Assembly (NCBI GenBank): GCA_036477795.1
Contig: JAZGDL010000076.1
Location: 1 to 12,579 of the forward strand
DNA: 12,579 nt
DNA from: JAZGDL01 sp036477795
GTDB lineage: Bacteria > Planctomycetota > Phycisphaerae > UBA1845
Reading direction: 5' to 3'
Below are positions 1 to 6,684 of the stretch, one piece after another. Made by a program: the position numbers and the translations under genes. The notes under the pieces were generated by a model that worked only from the letters and a program-made list of their open reading frames with translations, searched no databases and was not told where the DNA came from. Each line of letters starts with the position of its first letter. The first letter of the stretch is position 1.

Positions 1-255
1 CCTCGGACCCCCATCCGTGTTGTGACCAACTCCGGAGGCCTGGATCACTGCTCAGCGGACTTCCGTCGACCGGTGAGGCTATGAGTCCGTCGCCCGCAAG
101 GAATCCTCTCAACCGGTCACGCCGAGCTGGAGGCCATACGCAGGTCAGTCGACCGCTCAGCGCCGTTCGACTCCAAGGGCTGGCAAGCACGAACCGCCGC
201 TCGACACGCCCTCCAATTCGCACGCGGGGCAGGGGGAGGAGTTCCCCGGTGGATG

Positions 256-302
256 GGTGCGAGAAAGGACTCTCGCACCAGCATTGCTGGATGACCCTTT
301 TT
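256..302 (+). terminator. Tandem hairpins followed by a T run, candidate terminator
   Basis: GGTGCGAGA (256-264) pairs perfectly with TCTCGCACC (271-279) around a six-base loop. It is directly followed by an overlapping short palindrome, CCAGCA-T-TGCTGG (278-290). A run of five T (298-302) starts 7 bases after the second palindrome. This could be a Rho-independent terminator for a plus-strand gene lying before the window. The gap between stem and T run is longer than ideal, so another structured role is possible. Confidence 0.35.
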
Positions 303-399
303 CTGGATCCACCGTCTTGGGTTGGCCTTGCGGTCCTGGGCCGAGCCCGGAATCCCGACTCACCGAAGGACGGTGTCATCCATAGTGACATCCCGGCCC

Positions 400-428
400 T
401 TGTCGCCGGTAGTCGCTGTGATTACGCT
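400..428 (+). promoter_or_regulatory. Possible promoter for recQ
   Basis: TTGTCG (400-405) and TACGCT (423-428) are separated by 17 bases, a reasonable sigma-70-type pair. Transcription would start near 435, leaving a leader of about 75 bases before the chosen recQ start at 511. Both hexamers deviate from consensus and the call rests on spacing alone. Confidence 0.3.
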
Positions 429-510
429 GTTGCTCATGGGGACAGGACTAACAAGACAATCCGAACCGGGCGGCTGCACCTCGTCACCAGACGTGTCGCT
501 TGGGCGAATT

Positions 511-2718
511 ATGGAGCCGGTCCGCTCGTACTGGGGCTTCGACGCTCTTCGGCCGTTGCAGGAAGAGGCCATCCGGGCGACGCTCGAAGGGCGGGACTCG
601 GTTGTGGTGCTGCCCACCGGAGGCGGGAAATCCCTCTGCTACCAAGTTCCGCCCGTAGTGGCTGATCGTACCGACATCGTCGTGTCACCGATGATCTCCC
701 TGATGAAGGACCAGGTGGACGGGCTCCGGGCGTGCGGCTACCCGGCTGCTGCGATTCACAGCGGTCTGTCGGGCGCCGAGAACGGCCAGACAATCCGTGA
801 CCTGCTGGCCGGTCGATTCCGGTCGATGTTTGTATCGCCGGAACGCCTCCTTGCGGGGGCATTCCTGAACATCGCTGAACGGCTTGACGTTCGGGCCTTT
901 GCCATTGACGAAGCCCACTGCATCAGCCATTGGGGCCATGACTTTCGTCCCAGCTACCGCAAACTCGCCGTGCTCAAGCAACGATTTCCCAAAGCCAGCA
1001 TCCACGCCTACACGGCCACGGCGACGCAGCGCGTGCGTGAGGACATCGCGGCGCAACTGCATCTTAGCGACCCCACGATGCTTGTAGGGACGTTCGATCG
1101 ATCAAACTTGACCTACCGGGTAGTGCCGCGGGTCGACGTTTATTCCCAGGTTATCGACGTGATTCACCGGCACCAGGGGGAAGGAGTCATTGTCTACTGC
1201 CTGAGTCGTAACGATACCGAGGCGATGGCCGATACTCTTCAAGCCGCCGGGATCAAGGCCCGTGCTTATCACGCGGGTCTGAACGCTGATGAGCGGCGAC
1301 GCACCCAGGACGCCTTCGCCGGTGAGTCGCTGAACGTCGTCACCGCTACGGTGGCCTTCGGAATGGGCATTGATCGAAGCAATGTGAGGTGCGTGGTCCA
1401 CGCCACCACGCCGAAGTCCGTCGAGCATTATCAGCAGGAGACGGGGCGGGCGGGACGTGACGGGCTCGAGGCGGAGTGTGTACTCTTCTATTCAGCAGCC
1501 GACGCCATGCGGTGGCAATCTTTGATCGCCCGCAGCGCGGAGGAGTCGGCCGACTCGGAAAGGCTCATCGCCGCCCAGATGTCTCTGGTCAATGAGATGC
1601 GGCGCTACTGCACAGCCCCACAATGCCGGCACCGCGCCCTTTCGGAGCACTTCGGGCAAGCCTACTCCAAAGAAGATTGCCAGGCATGTGACATCTGCCT
1701 GAACGAGACCGAGGGCCTGGAGGACGCCACCGAGATCGCGCAGAAGATTCTCTCCTGCGTAGTCAGGATCGTGCAGAGAAGCAACATGAACTTCGGCATC
1801 AAGCACACGGTGGATGTGCTCTCGGGCGCCGATACTGAACTCATTCGCAGACACCGGCACAGCCAGATCAGCACGTATGGGATTCTCCGGGGCACGCCGA
1901 CAAAAACGCTGACGGATTGGATCTACCAACTTCTGGATCAAAGCCTCCTGGAACGAACGATCGGCAATCTCCCGGTCTTGGAGCTCAATGACGCATCCTG
2001 GGAGGTCATGCGCGGCCAGCGCACCGTCCGCTTGATCCGCGCCGCGGCTGAACCGGTCAAGGAAACGCGTGGAACCATCGTATCGTGGGACGGAGTGGAT
2101 CGAGAGTTGTTCGAACATTTGCGCGGCGTACGGCGTGGGCTGGCCGAGCAAGACGGCGTGCCGGCGTTTGTGATCTTCAGCGACCGGACGCTGCGCGATC
2201 TGGCCCGCTGTCGACCGACAGGACCGACGGTGTTTCGGCAGGTGCAAGGGATCGGCGACGCCAAGTTGACCAAGTTCGGCGATCGGTTCCTTACAGAGAT
2301 CAAATCGTACTGCTGCGCCCACAGCCTTTCGACCGATGTCGCCGACGACCGCACGCGATCCGGTTCCGACGCCTACATCTCATCCTCGACACGAGTGACG
2401 CGCTCCCGAGGAGGGATGTCTCGCACCAAGCGGGCTGCGTTCACTATGTTCGCGCAGGGGGCTTCTGTGGATGACGTGATGGGTTCTCTGGCCCGTGCGC
2501 GGAGCACCGTAGCCAACCACCTGAGTGAGTTCATCGCAACCACCAAGCCCGCTTCCATCGAGAGATGGGTGGCTGAGGCTACTTACACCGCGGTTGCCCA
2601 CGCAGCCGACGAGGTCGGAACCGACAGGCTCAAGCCGATCTTCGAGCGCCTGGACGCGAAGGTGTCATACGACGACATTCGTCTTGTGGTGACCCACCTG
2701 GAGGTCCGTAGCGACTAA
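511..2718 (+). CDS. recQ: RecQ family ATP-dependent DNA helicase with C-terminal HTH extension
   Basis: This is a 3'-5' superfamily 2 helicase acting in recombination and replication-fork repair in the cytoplasm. From ATG 511 the protein has 735 residues. Visible in order are the RecQ-specific motif 0 (YWGFDALRPLQ, from residue 7), Walker A TGGGKS (36-41), DEAH (133-136) followed by the aromatic-rich loop CISHWGHDFRP, TATAT (motif III, 168-172), GMGIDR (motif V) and QETGRAGRDG (motif VI, 309-318). The zinc site uses C372, C390, C393 and C396; a winged-helix region and an HRDC domain (about 530-602) follow. The last ~100 residues (about 635-735) look like the helix-turn-helix domain found at the C-terminus of many RecQ proteins. 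The frame stays open upstream to 322, but residues before 511 do not resemble RecQ. No strong Shine-Dalgarno is seen, so the start is chosen on homology. It is probably monocistronic. Confidence 0.95.
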   Translation: MEPVRSYWGFDALRPLQEEAIRATLEGRDSVVVLPTGGGKSLCYQVPPVVADRTDIVVSPMISLMKDQVDGLRACGYPAAAIHSGLSGAENGQTIRDLLAGRFRSMFVSPERLLAGAFLNIAERLDVRAFAIDEAHCISHWGHDFRPSYRKLAVLKQRFPKASIHAYTATATQRVREDIAAQLHLSDPTMLVGTFDRSNLTYRVVPRVDVYSQVIDVIHRHQGEGVIVYCLSRNDTEAMADTLQAAGIKARAYHAGLNADERRRTQDAFAGESLNVVTATVAFGMGIDRSNVRCVVHATTPKSVEHYQQETGRAGRDGLEAECVLFYSAADAMRWQSLIARSAEESADSERLIAAQMSLVNEMRRYCTAPQCRHRALSEHFGQAYSKEDCQACDICLNETEGLEDATEIAQKILSCVVRIVQRSNMNFGIKHTVDVLSGADTELIRRHRHSQISTYGILRGTPTKTLTDWIYQLLDQSLLERTIGNLPVLELNDASWEVMRGQRTVRLIRAAAEPVKETRGTIVSWDGVDRELFEHLRGVRRGLAEQDGVPAFVIFSDRTLRDLARCRPTGPTVFRQVQGIGDAKLTKFGDRFLTEIKSYCCAHSLSTDVADDRTRSGSDAYISSSTRVTRSRGGMSRTKRAAFTMFAQGASVDDVMGSLARARSTVANHLSEFIATTKPASIERWVAEATYTAVAHAADEVGTDRLKPIFERLDAKVSYDDIRLVVTHLEVRSD

Positions 2719-2721
2719 AGA

Positions 2722-2811
2722 ATAGCGAATGGCGAATGGTGAATAGCGAAAAACGGAGAGCAAGCCTCAATTCGCTATTCTGAATTCGCCATTCGCTATT
2801 TCGTGACTTTG
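2722..2811. repeat. 90-bp palindromic repeat, copy 1
   Basis: The element begins a few bases after the recQ stop. Its left part carries ATAGCGAATGGCGAAT and its right part ATTCGCCATTCGCTAT, so the ~30-base arms fold into a long hairpin with a few mismatches and a ~20-base loop (CGGAGAGCAAGCC region). A second copy at 3523-3612 is the same length and differs at only five positions by direct comparison. The arms contain internal short repeats of GCGAATGG / GAATAGCG. It could be a REP- or MITE-like mobile palindrome that also ends recQ transcription. No flanking transposase is present. Confidence 0.85.
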
Positions 2812-2848
2812 CCGGGTGGCCCCTGTCCAAAGGAGGTGGGCCACCCGG
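2812..2848. repeat. GC-rich hairpin CCGGGTGGCCC / GGGCCACCCGG
   Basis: An 11-bp perfect stem (2812-2822 with 2838-2848) encloses a 15-base loop containing TCCAAAGGAG. It directly abuts the 90-bp palindrome. The loop plus right arm recur at 11404-11425 with 20 of 22 positions identical, and a related GGCCACCCGGCC (3508-3519) flanks the second 90-bp copy. No T run follows, so it is better described as a dispersed repeat than as a classical terminator, though it would slow polymerase. Confidence 0.65.
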
Positions 2849-2873
2849 TCGATGCCCTGACCTCCATTGCCCT

Positions 2874-2902
2874 TTCGCCGTTGCGAGGGCGCGTGCTATA
2901 CT
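2874..2902 (+). promoter_or_regulatory. Extended -10 promoter upstream of yjbQ
   Basis: TGCTATACT (2894-2902) is a near-consensus extended -10 element (TGn plus TATACT). A weak -35 TTCGCC lies at 2874-2879 with a 17-base spacer, which is typical when the -10 is extended. Transcription would start near 2909, giving a ~165-base leader before yjbQ. Confidence 0.55.
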
Positions 2903-2910
2903 GTCCACAA

Positions 2911-3014
2911 ATGCCTCGCGCGAGTAAGGAACGCTAACCAGCCTCCGTCGGAACGACCCTCAAGGGCGGCTCGATGAGGGTACGCCACATGCTCTTCGAG
3001 CGTGGATCGTGGCG
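2911..3014 (+). promoter_or_regulatory. Structured leader of the yjbQ transcript with a possible 8-residue leader ORF
   Basis: Just after the predicted start site, an ATG at 2911 opens a nine-codon frame (MPRASKER, stop 2935-2937) that would be nearly leaderless. Two foldable segments follow: ACCCTC (2956-2961) with GAGGGT (2976-2981), and a two-part stem of CGCCAC (2983-2988) with GTGGCG (3009-3014) enclosing GCTC-TTC-GAGC (2991-3001). I do not recognise a known riboswitch, and the conserved TPP-riboswitch CTGAGA core is not seen. Whether the structure is functional is inference. Confidence 0.25.
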
Positions 3015-3073
3015 CGGATGAGCTCGTGGGACAATGGCTAACCGTGGTCCTGTGAATCGGGGAGGAACCATCT

Positions 3074-3493
3074 ATGAAAACAACCCGTCGCGAGTTGTGG
3101 TTTGAGACGCCTGCACGCCGGGCCTTCATCAACATCACGCCCCAGGTGGCCGAAGCGCTACGCGCGAGTGGAATCCGAGAGGGCTTGTGTCTGGTCAACG
3201 CCATGCACATAACCGCGAGCGTGTTCATCAACGACGACGAGCCTGGTTTGCACGAAGATTACGAGGATTGGCTGGAGAAGCTCGCGCCCCATGAACCGAT
3301 CGAACACTACCGACACAATCGCACGGGCGAGGACAACGGCGATGCACACCTCAAACGCCAGATCATGGGTCGGGAGGTAGTCGTTGCGGTTACGGATGGG
3401 CGCCTGGACTTCGGGCCTTGGGAACAGATCTTCTACGGCGAGTTCGATGGAGGCAGACGAAAGCGCGTGCTCGTCAAGATCATCGGAGACTAG
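3074..3493 (+). CDS. yjbQ: YjbQ/UPF0047 family protein (secondary thiamine-phosphate synthase)
   Basis: This 139-residue protein matches the widespread single-domain UPF0047/YjbQ family in length and in its conserved blocks. These include NAMHITASVFINDDEPGL, HEDYEDWLEKLAP, YRHNRTGEDNGDAHLKR, and a C-terminal block with the GPWEQIFYGEFDG pattern. The conserved His, Asp, Asn and Glu residues of these blocks form the family's presumed metal-binding active site. Members have been reported to have weak thiamine-phosphate synthase activity and complement E. coli thiamine mutants, but the physiological role is not settled. The start is well supported by GGGGAGGA ending 9 bases before the ATG. It appears monocistronic, with its own extended -10 promoter, and no thiamine gene is adjacent. 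It converges on the inositol operon, with a 90-bp palindrome between the 3' ends. Confidence 0.93.
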   Translation: MKTTRRELWFETPARRAFINITPQVAEALRASGIREGLCLVNAMHITASVFINDDEPGLHEDYEDWLEKLAPHEPIEHYRHNRTGEDNGDAHLKRQIMGREVVVAVTDGRLDFGPWEQIFYGEFDGGRRKRVLVKIIGD

Positions 3494-3522
3494 GGCTTCA
3501 ACTGGACGGCCACCCGGCCAGG

Positions 3523-3612
3523 ATAGCGAATGGCGAATGGCGAATAGCGAAAGATGGAGAGCAAACCTCAATTCGCTATTCTGAATTCGCCATTCGCTAT
3601 TTCGTGTCTTTG
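3523..3612. repeat. 90-bp palindromic repeat, copy 2
   Basis: This copy is the same length as that at 2722-2811 with five substitutions. It sits between the convergent yjbQ and inositol-operon 3' ends and would form a hairpin in either transcript, so it could serve as a bidirectional terminator. Its right end runs into the minus-strand gene: the TAG stop (3597-3599) and the final four codons of that gene lie within the repeat. The left side is flanked by GGCCACCCGGCC (3508-3519), whereas copy 1 has CCGGGTGGCC on its right side, so the flanking motif is mirrored. Confidence 0.85.
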
Positions 3613-4961
3613 GTCGGCCGGCTCAGGACCCAACCCTTGATCAGGATGCCGATCACGCAAACGTGGGATAGAGCGCCCGCGATCAAGAGGGCTTCGAACG
3701 GTCGGCCGACCACCGCTCCGACACAGATGAGCAGCAGGCGCAGGTCGCGGCGCTTCAGGCGGTTGAGGACGTCGTTGGGGTAGGGCCGCTCGTGGCGGAT
3801 GGCATACTCCTTGGTTACGTAGCTGGCCAGGATGAACCCGAAGGCCGCCACGGTTCCCACGATCGCCGGAAGTGGGCCGGGATGAGCAACAGAGTAAGCA
3901 AAGGTGATGGCGAGGGCGGCGGCCAGATCCGCGTACCGATCCAGGACGGTATCAAGCCACGCCCCGCGAGCGGAACTGAGGTGTTTTAGCCGGGCGATCT
4001 CTCCGTCGCAGCCATCGATGATGGAGGCCAACTGGATCAGCGATCCGCCGACGAGACCGAAAGCGTATTGGCCTACACCCAGCAAGACCGCTCCCACGAG
4101 CGAGATCAAGAAACTGATCACGCTGATCTGATTGGGCGTGATCCGCGTCGTGACCAGCCGGGCCGAAAGACGCGTGGAAATGGCGCGGTTCAAGTGAATG
4201 GATACGTACCCGTCCTCTCCCGGCTTGGTCAGGTTGGCGAGAAGGCGGCGCCGGGCCTCGCGGAACGTCTCCGGCGTGTCCACGTCGATCCAATCCTCCC
4301 CGGTGACGTCAACGGCGGTCACCTTCCCGGCCGCGGCCAGCTCGCCCACGCCGTCAGAAAGGGAGTGCCGTCCTTGAGCCTTCGCCCGCTCGAGCGCATC
4401 GAACAGGGACGGTGTGCACAGGAATACGCCGGTATCCGCGGCGTCCCATTGGTCGAGCGTCTTGCCGATCCGAACCACCCGACCGTTCGACAGCACGACC
4501 TTGGTGACATCCTCGATATCAAAGACACCAGCCTTGTCCCGATCTACGGCGAGACAGATCTCGCCCTCTCGCGGCCCGGCCCGAAGGATCTTGGCGATCA
4601 GTGACGGCGCGATGAGGTGGTCGGACATGGTGAGCAGGAAGGGGTCGTTTCTCACTTTGTCGGCGGCGGCCAGCGTGCTGGCGCCGTTGCCAAGTTTCCA
4701 GCTCTGGGCGGTGACGAAGTCAACATCGCACTCCCGCCGGGCGGCGATTTCCTGGTAGTGCGCCCGGACCTGATCGGCCGCGTGGCCGAGTACGACGAGG
4801 AAGCGTCGAATCCCGGCGGCCATGAAAGAGGTGATCGTCCGCTCCGCCAGGGACAGGCCCAGCAGTCTTAGCGCCGGCTTGGGCGTGCGGTCGCCTTGGC
4901 ACGCTATCCGTGACCCCTCGCCGGCTGCAAGAATAACGGCTCGGATCACCCGGAAATCCAT
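3597..4961 (-). CDS. Bifunctional inositol-1-phosphate cytidylyltransferase / CDP-inositol phosphotransferase (IPCT/DIPPS-like)
   Basis: This 454-residue fusion fits the IPCT/DIPPS enzymes of the di-myo-inositol-phosphate pathway. Residues 1-240 form a sugar-nucleotidyltransferase fold with LAAGEGSR (11-18), TPKP (26-29), NGAST (92-96), MSDH (112-115) and WIDVDTPE (224-231). That domain would turn inositol-1-phosphate and CTP into CDP-inositol. Residues about 275-454 are a membrane CDP-alcohol phosphotransferase with about six hydrophobic segments. It has a complete D-x2-D-G-x2-A-R-x8-G-x3-D-x3-D motif (316-341), which would join CDP-inositol to a second inositol phosphate. ATG 4961 was chosen because it begins the nucleotidyltransferase fold and overlaps the ino1 stop by 16 bases, suggesting translational coupling. 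The frame remains open further upstream inside ino1, but those residues are unrelated to the family. An alternative acceptor such as a lipid alcohol cannot be excluded. No DIPP phosphatase gene is seen nearby. Confidence 0.85.
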   Translation of the reverse strand: MDFRVIRAVILAAGEGSRIACQGDRTPKPALRLLGLSLAERTITSFMAAGIRRFLVVLGHAADQVRAHYQEIAARRECDVDFVTAQSWKLGNGASTLAAADKVRNDPFLLTMSDHLIAPSLIAKILRAGPREGEICLAVDRDKAGVFDIEDVTKVVLSNGRVVRIGKTLDQWDAADTGVFLCTPSLFDALERAKAQGRHSLSDGVGELAAAGKVTAVDVTGEDWIDVDTPETFREARRRLLANLTKPGEDGYVSIHLNRAISTRLSARLVTTRITPNQISVISFLISLVGAVLLGVGQYAFGLVGGSLIQLASIIDGCDGEIARLKHLSSARGAWLDTVLDRYADLAAALAITFAYSVAHPGPLPAIVGTVAAFGFILASYVTKEYAIRHERPYPNDVLNRLKRRDLRLLLICVGAVVGRPFEALLIAGALSHVCVIGILIKGWVLSRPTKDTK

Positions 4962-6028
4962 CGCTCCAGGCGGTCTCGGGCCTCGGAGTCGCGGAACTGC
5001 TCCGGTGGACGCTTCATGCAGACCGCGGAGATTTCGTGCAGCGGGCCGCCGATCTTCCGGTCCAGCGCCAGCTTGGCACATCGGATGGCATCCACCGCGA
5101 TGCCCGCGCTATTCGGGGAGTCCTGCACGCTGAGACGCAGTTCCAGGTCCATGGGCACGTCGCCGAAGCCGCGCCACTCCATCCGCAAGAAGCACACCTT
5201 GTTGTCCTTCTGCCAAGCCACGTAATCGGAGGGGCCGATGTGGATGTTGTCCTTCTCCAGGGGGATGTCTAATTGCGACTGCACGGACTCGGTCTTGGAT
5301 ATCCGTTTGGATGTCAGGCGGCTTGGTTCGAGCATGTTGAGGAAGTCGGTGTTGCCGCCGGTGTTGAGCTGGTAGGTCCGTTCGAGCTTGACGCCGCGGT
5401 CGCCCATGAGCCGGGTCAACGCCCGGTGAATGATGGTCGCGCCGAACTGGCTCTTGATGTCGTCGCCGACGATGGGCAGGTTCTTTCTGCGAAACTGTCC
5501 GCTCCATTCCGGATGTGAGGCGATGAACACCGGCACACAGTTGACCATGGCAACGCCCGCGTCCAGGCAGGCCTGAGCGTAGTGGTGGACGGCCTCATCG
5601 GAGCCGACCGGCAGATAACAAACCAGCACCTCCGCGCCGGAGTCCGTCAGAGCCTTGGCGGTATCACACGGTTTTTCATCCGCCACCCTGAAAGCCTGGT
5701 CATCAGGGTAGTCGCTCATGTGGTCGGCTACGCCGTCCAACACGGGACCCATCTGCACGGCCACGCCGTAGGGGGGAAGCTCGCGGTGAAAGACGGTGGT
5801 GCAGTTCGGCGGGGCGAAGACCGCCTCTTCGAGCGGCTTGCCGACCTTACGTCGATCGATGTCAAACGCCGCTACAACCCGGATGTTCTCGACCCGGTAC
5901 CCTCCGATGACCAAATGGATCAGGCCTGCAGTGTCCGCGGCGGAACTATTTCTGTAGTACGCCAGACCTTGCAGCAGCGAGCTGGCACAGTTGCCAATGC
6001 CCACTATAGCAAGTCTAATTCTGCCCAT
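4946..6028 (-). CDS. ino1: Inositol-3-phosphate synthase (myo-inositol-1-phosphate synthase), archaeal/actinobacterial type
   Basis: This NAD-dependent enzyme isomerises glucose-6-phosphate to inositol-phosphate, the first step of inositol synthesis. The 360-residue length matches the short prokaryotic form (the mycobacterial enzyme is similar) rather than the ~500-residue eukaryotic one. The N-terminal dinucleotide-binding loop is VGIGNCASSLLQG (9-21). Other diagnostic blocks are NCVPVFIASHPEW, GDDIKSQFGAT (from 188), QLNTGGNTDFLNM (220-232), SKRISKTESVQS, HIGPSDYVAW and QDSPNSAG, all strongly conserved in the family. The start at 6028 is set by a strong AAGGAGG located 7 bases upstream; the longer frame to 6325 is rejected because its extra residues are non-homologous. 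It is the first gene of a two-gene operon with the CDP-inositol enzyme, so its product is probably consumed by that enzyme. Confidence 0.95.
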   Translation of the reverse strand: MGRIRLAIVGIGNCASSLLQGLAYYRNSSAADTAGLIHLVIGGYRVENIRVVAAFDIDRRKVGKPLEEAVFAPPNCTTVFHRELPPYGVAVQMGPVLDGVADHMSDYPDDQAFRVADEKPCDTAKALTDSGAEVLVCYLPVGSDEAVHHYAQACLDAGVAMVNCVPVFIASHPEWSGQFRRKNLPIVGDDIKSQFGATIIHRALTRLMGDRGVKLERTYQLNTGGNTDFLNMLEPSRLTSKRISKTESVQSQLDIPLEKDNIHIGPSDYVAWQKDNKVCFLRMEWRGFGDVPMDLELRLSVQDSPNSAGIAVDAIRCAKLALDRKIGGPLHEISAVCMKRPPEQFRDSEARDRLERWISG

Positions 6029-6035
6029 ACTGATG

Positions 6036-6042
6036 CCTCCTT
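6036..6042 (-). promoter_or_regulatory. Strong ribosome binding site deciding the ino1 start
   Basis: The minus strand reads AAGGAGG here, followed by a 7-base spacer and ATG at 6028. It is among the best Shine-Dalgarno sequences in the window and fixes the ino1 start against a frame that stays open for 99 further codons. Confidence 0.85.
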
Positions 6043-6642
6043 GGTTGCGCCGGGCCGCACTGCGTACCCGGACCTCGACTCGTCGCGCTCGACGTTCAGC
6101 ACAACACACCTCAGCGATGTCGCCAGAGGGACTCGAATTGCCTGTGCATATGGTTCCGACGGCAGAACCAATTCTCGCGGGTCGAGCAATCGTTGCGATC
6201 GACCATGCCCCGCGCCAAGCAGTGCGACTTGCTGAACCGCCCATGGGACGCAGGGGACTTCTCGAGCAGGGGCAAGACGTTAATCCACCGCCCCCATCTC
6301 GTCGAACACCCAGAGCGCCCAACATGGGCCGCCAGGATCATACACCACCCCGTCCGAACCACAAGATCCGCTGCAAGCCGAGGCGGTACTCGGCAGTTGC
6401 TTCCCTCCACGCCGAATGGCAACCGGTAAAGTACGGCGTTATTGGCAGCGCGTCCCCCACCTCTAAAGCGAGGTGCACCCGGACTTCGTGTCCTTCGTAC
6501 CGCGGTAGTCGATGCGGGCGCATTGGAAGTGGACTTTAGACCGGTAAGACATGTGCAACTGCTGTACACCGGTGGAAAGCCTGTCCCTCGCGCGTTGTGT
6601 TGGTATTAGCGGACCTTCGGCGCTCGTCAGGCGTTTGATTCA
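6043..6642. other. Divergent intergenic region without a recognisable gene
   Basis: About 600 bases between ino1 (minus) and the secreted-protein unit (plus) hold no frame I can assign. The frames on both strands are rich in Arg, Ser, Pro and Thr and have no consistent ribosome binding site or domain. The inverted repeat TGGTTC (6151-6156) / GAACCA (6165-6170) lies about 125-140 bases before ino1. On the minus strand it directly precedes TATGCA, so it might mark an operator or promoter of ino1. A degenerate tRNA-like T-arm near 6125-6145 was considered and rejected. Decayed gene sequence is possible but cannot be shown by eye. Confidence 0.45.
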
Positions 6643-6671
6643 TTGACTCCGTATCGATTTGTTGCTATGCT
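6643..6671 (+). promoter_or_regulatory. Strong extended -10 sigma-70-type promoter for the secreted-protein unit
   Basis: TTGACT (6643-6648) and TATGCT (6666-6671) are exactly 17 bases apart, and the -10 is preceded by TGC, giving the extended form. Transcription would start near 6678, leaving a ~150-base leader before ATG 6829. Confidence 0.6.
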
Positions 6672-6684
6672 GGCGTCGTCGGGC

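Larger units (their letters stand above)
1..510. other. Region upstream of recQ without a convincing gene
   Basis: No reading frame here has recognisable protein features. Plus frame 1 is open from the window edge to a TGA at 82-84, so up to 27 codons could be the tail of a gene lying outside the window, but the residues are not diagnostic. Longer frames on both strands are rich in Arg, Pro and Ser, as expected of chance open frames in GC-rich DNA. The region does hold a perfect hairpin near 256-290 and a possible promoter near 400-428, listed separately. Confidence 0.5.

Noticed and set aside
322..510. Upstream start for RecQ
   Set aside because: The 63 extra residues do not resemble RecQ; ATG 511 gives the usual N-terminus just before motif 0.
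1492..2322. Long minus-strand frame of 276 codons inside recQ
   Set aside because: It is antisense to a clear RecQ protein and has no recognisable domains; it is a shadow frame in GC-rich DNA.
2903..3073. TPP riboswitch upstream of yjbQ
   Set aside because: The conserved CTGAGA and ACCTGAT blocks are not seen, although the leader can fold.
4962..5081. Upstream in-frame start for the fused inositol enzyme
   Set aside because: The 40 extra residues overlap ino1 coding sequence and do not belong to the nucleotidyltransferase fold.
6120..6150. tRNA-like T-arm on the minus strand (ATTCGAG loop followed by TCCCT)
   Set aside because: The stem has a mismatch and no matching acceptor or anticodon arm is found at tRNA distance.
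6029..6325. Longer N-terminus for ino1
   Set aside because: The extra residues have no family similarity and the strong AAGGAGG lies directly before ATG 6028.
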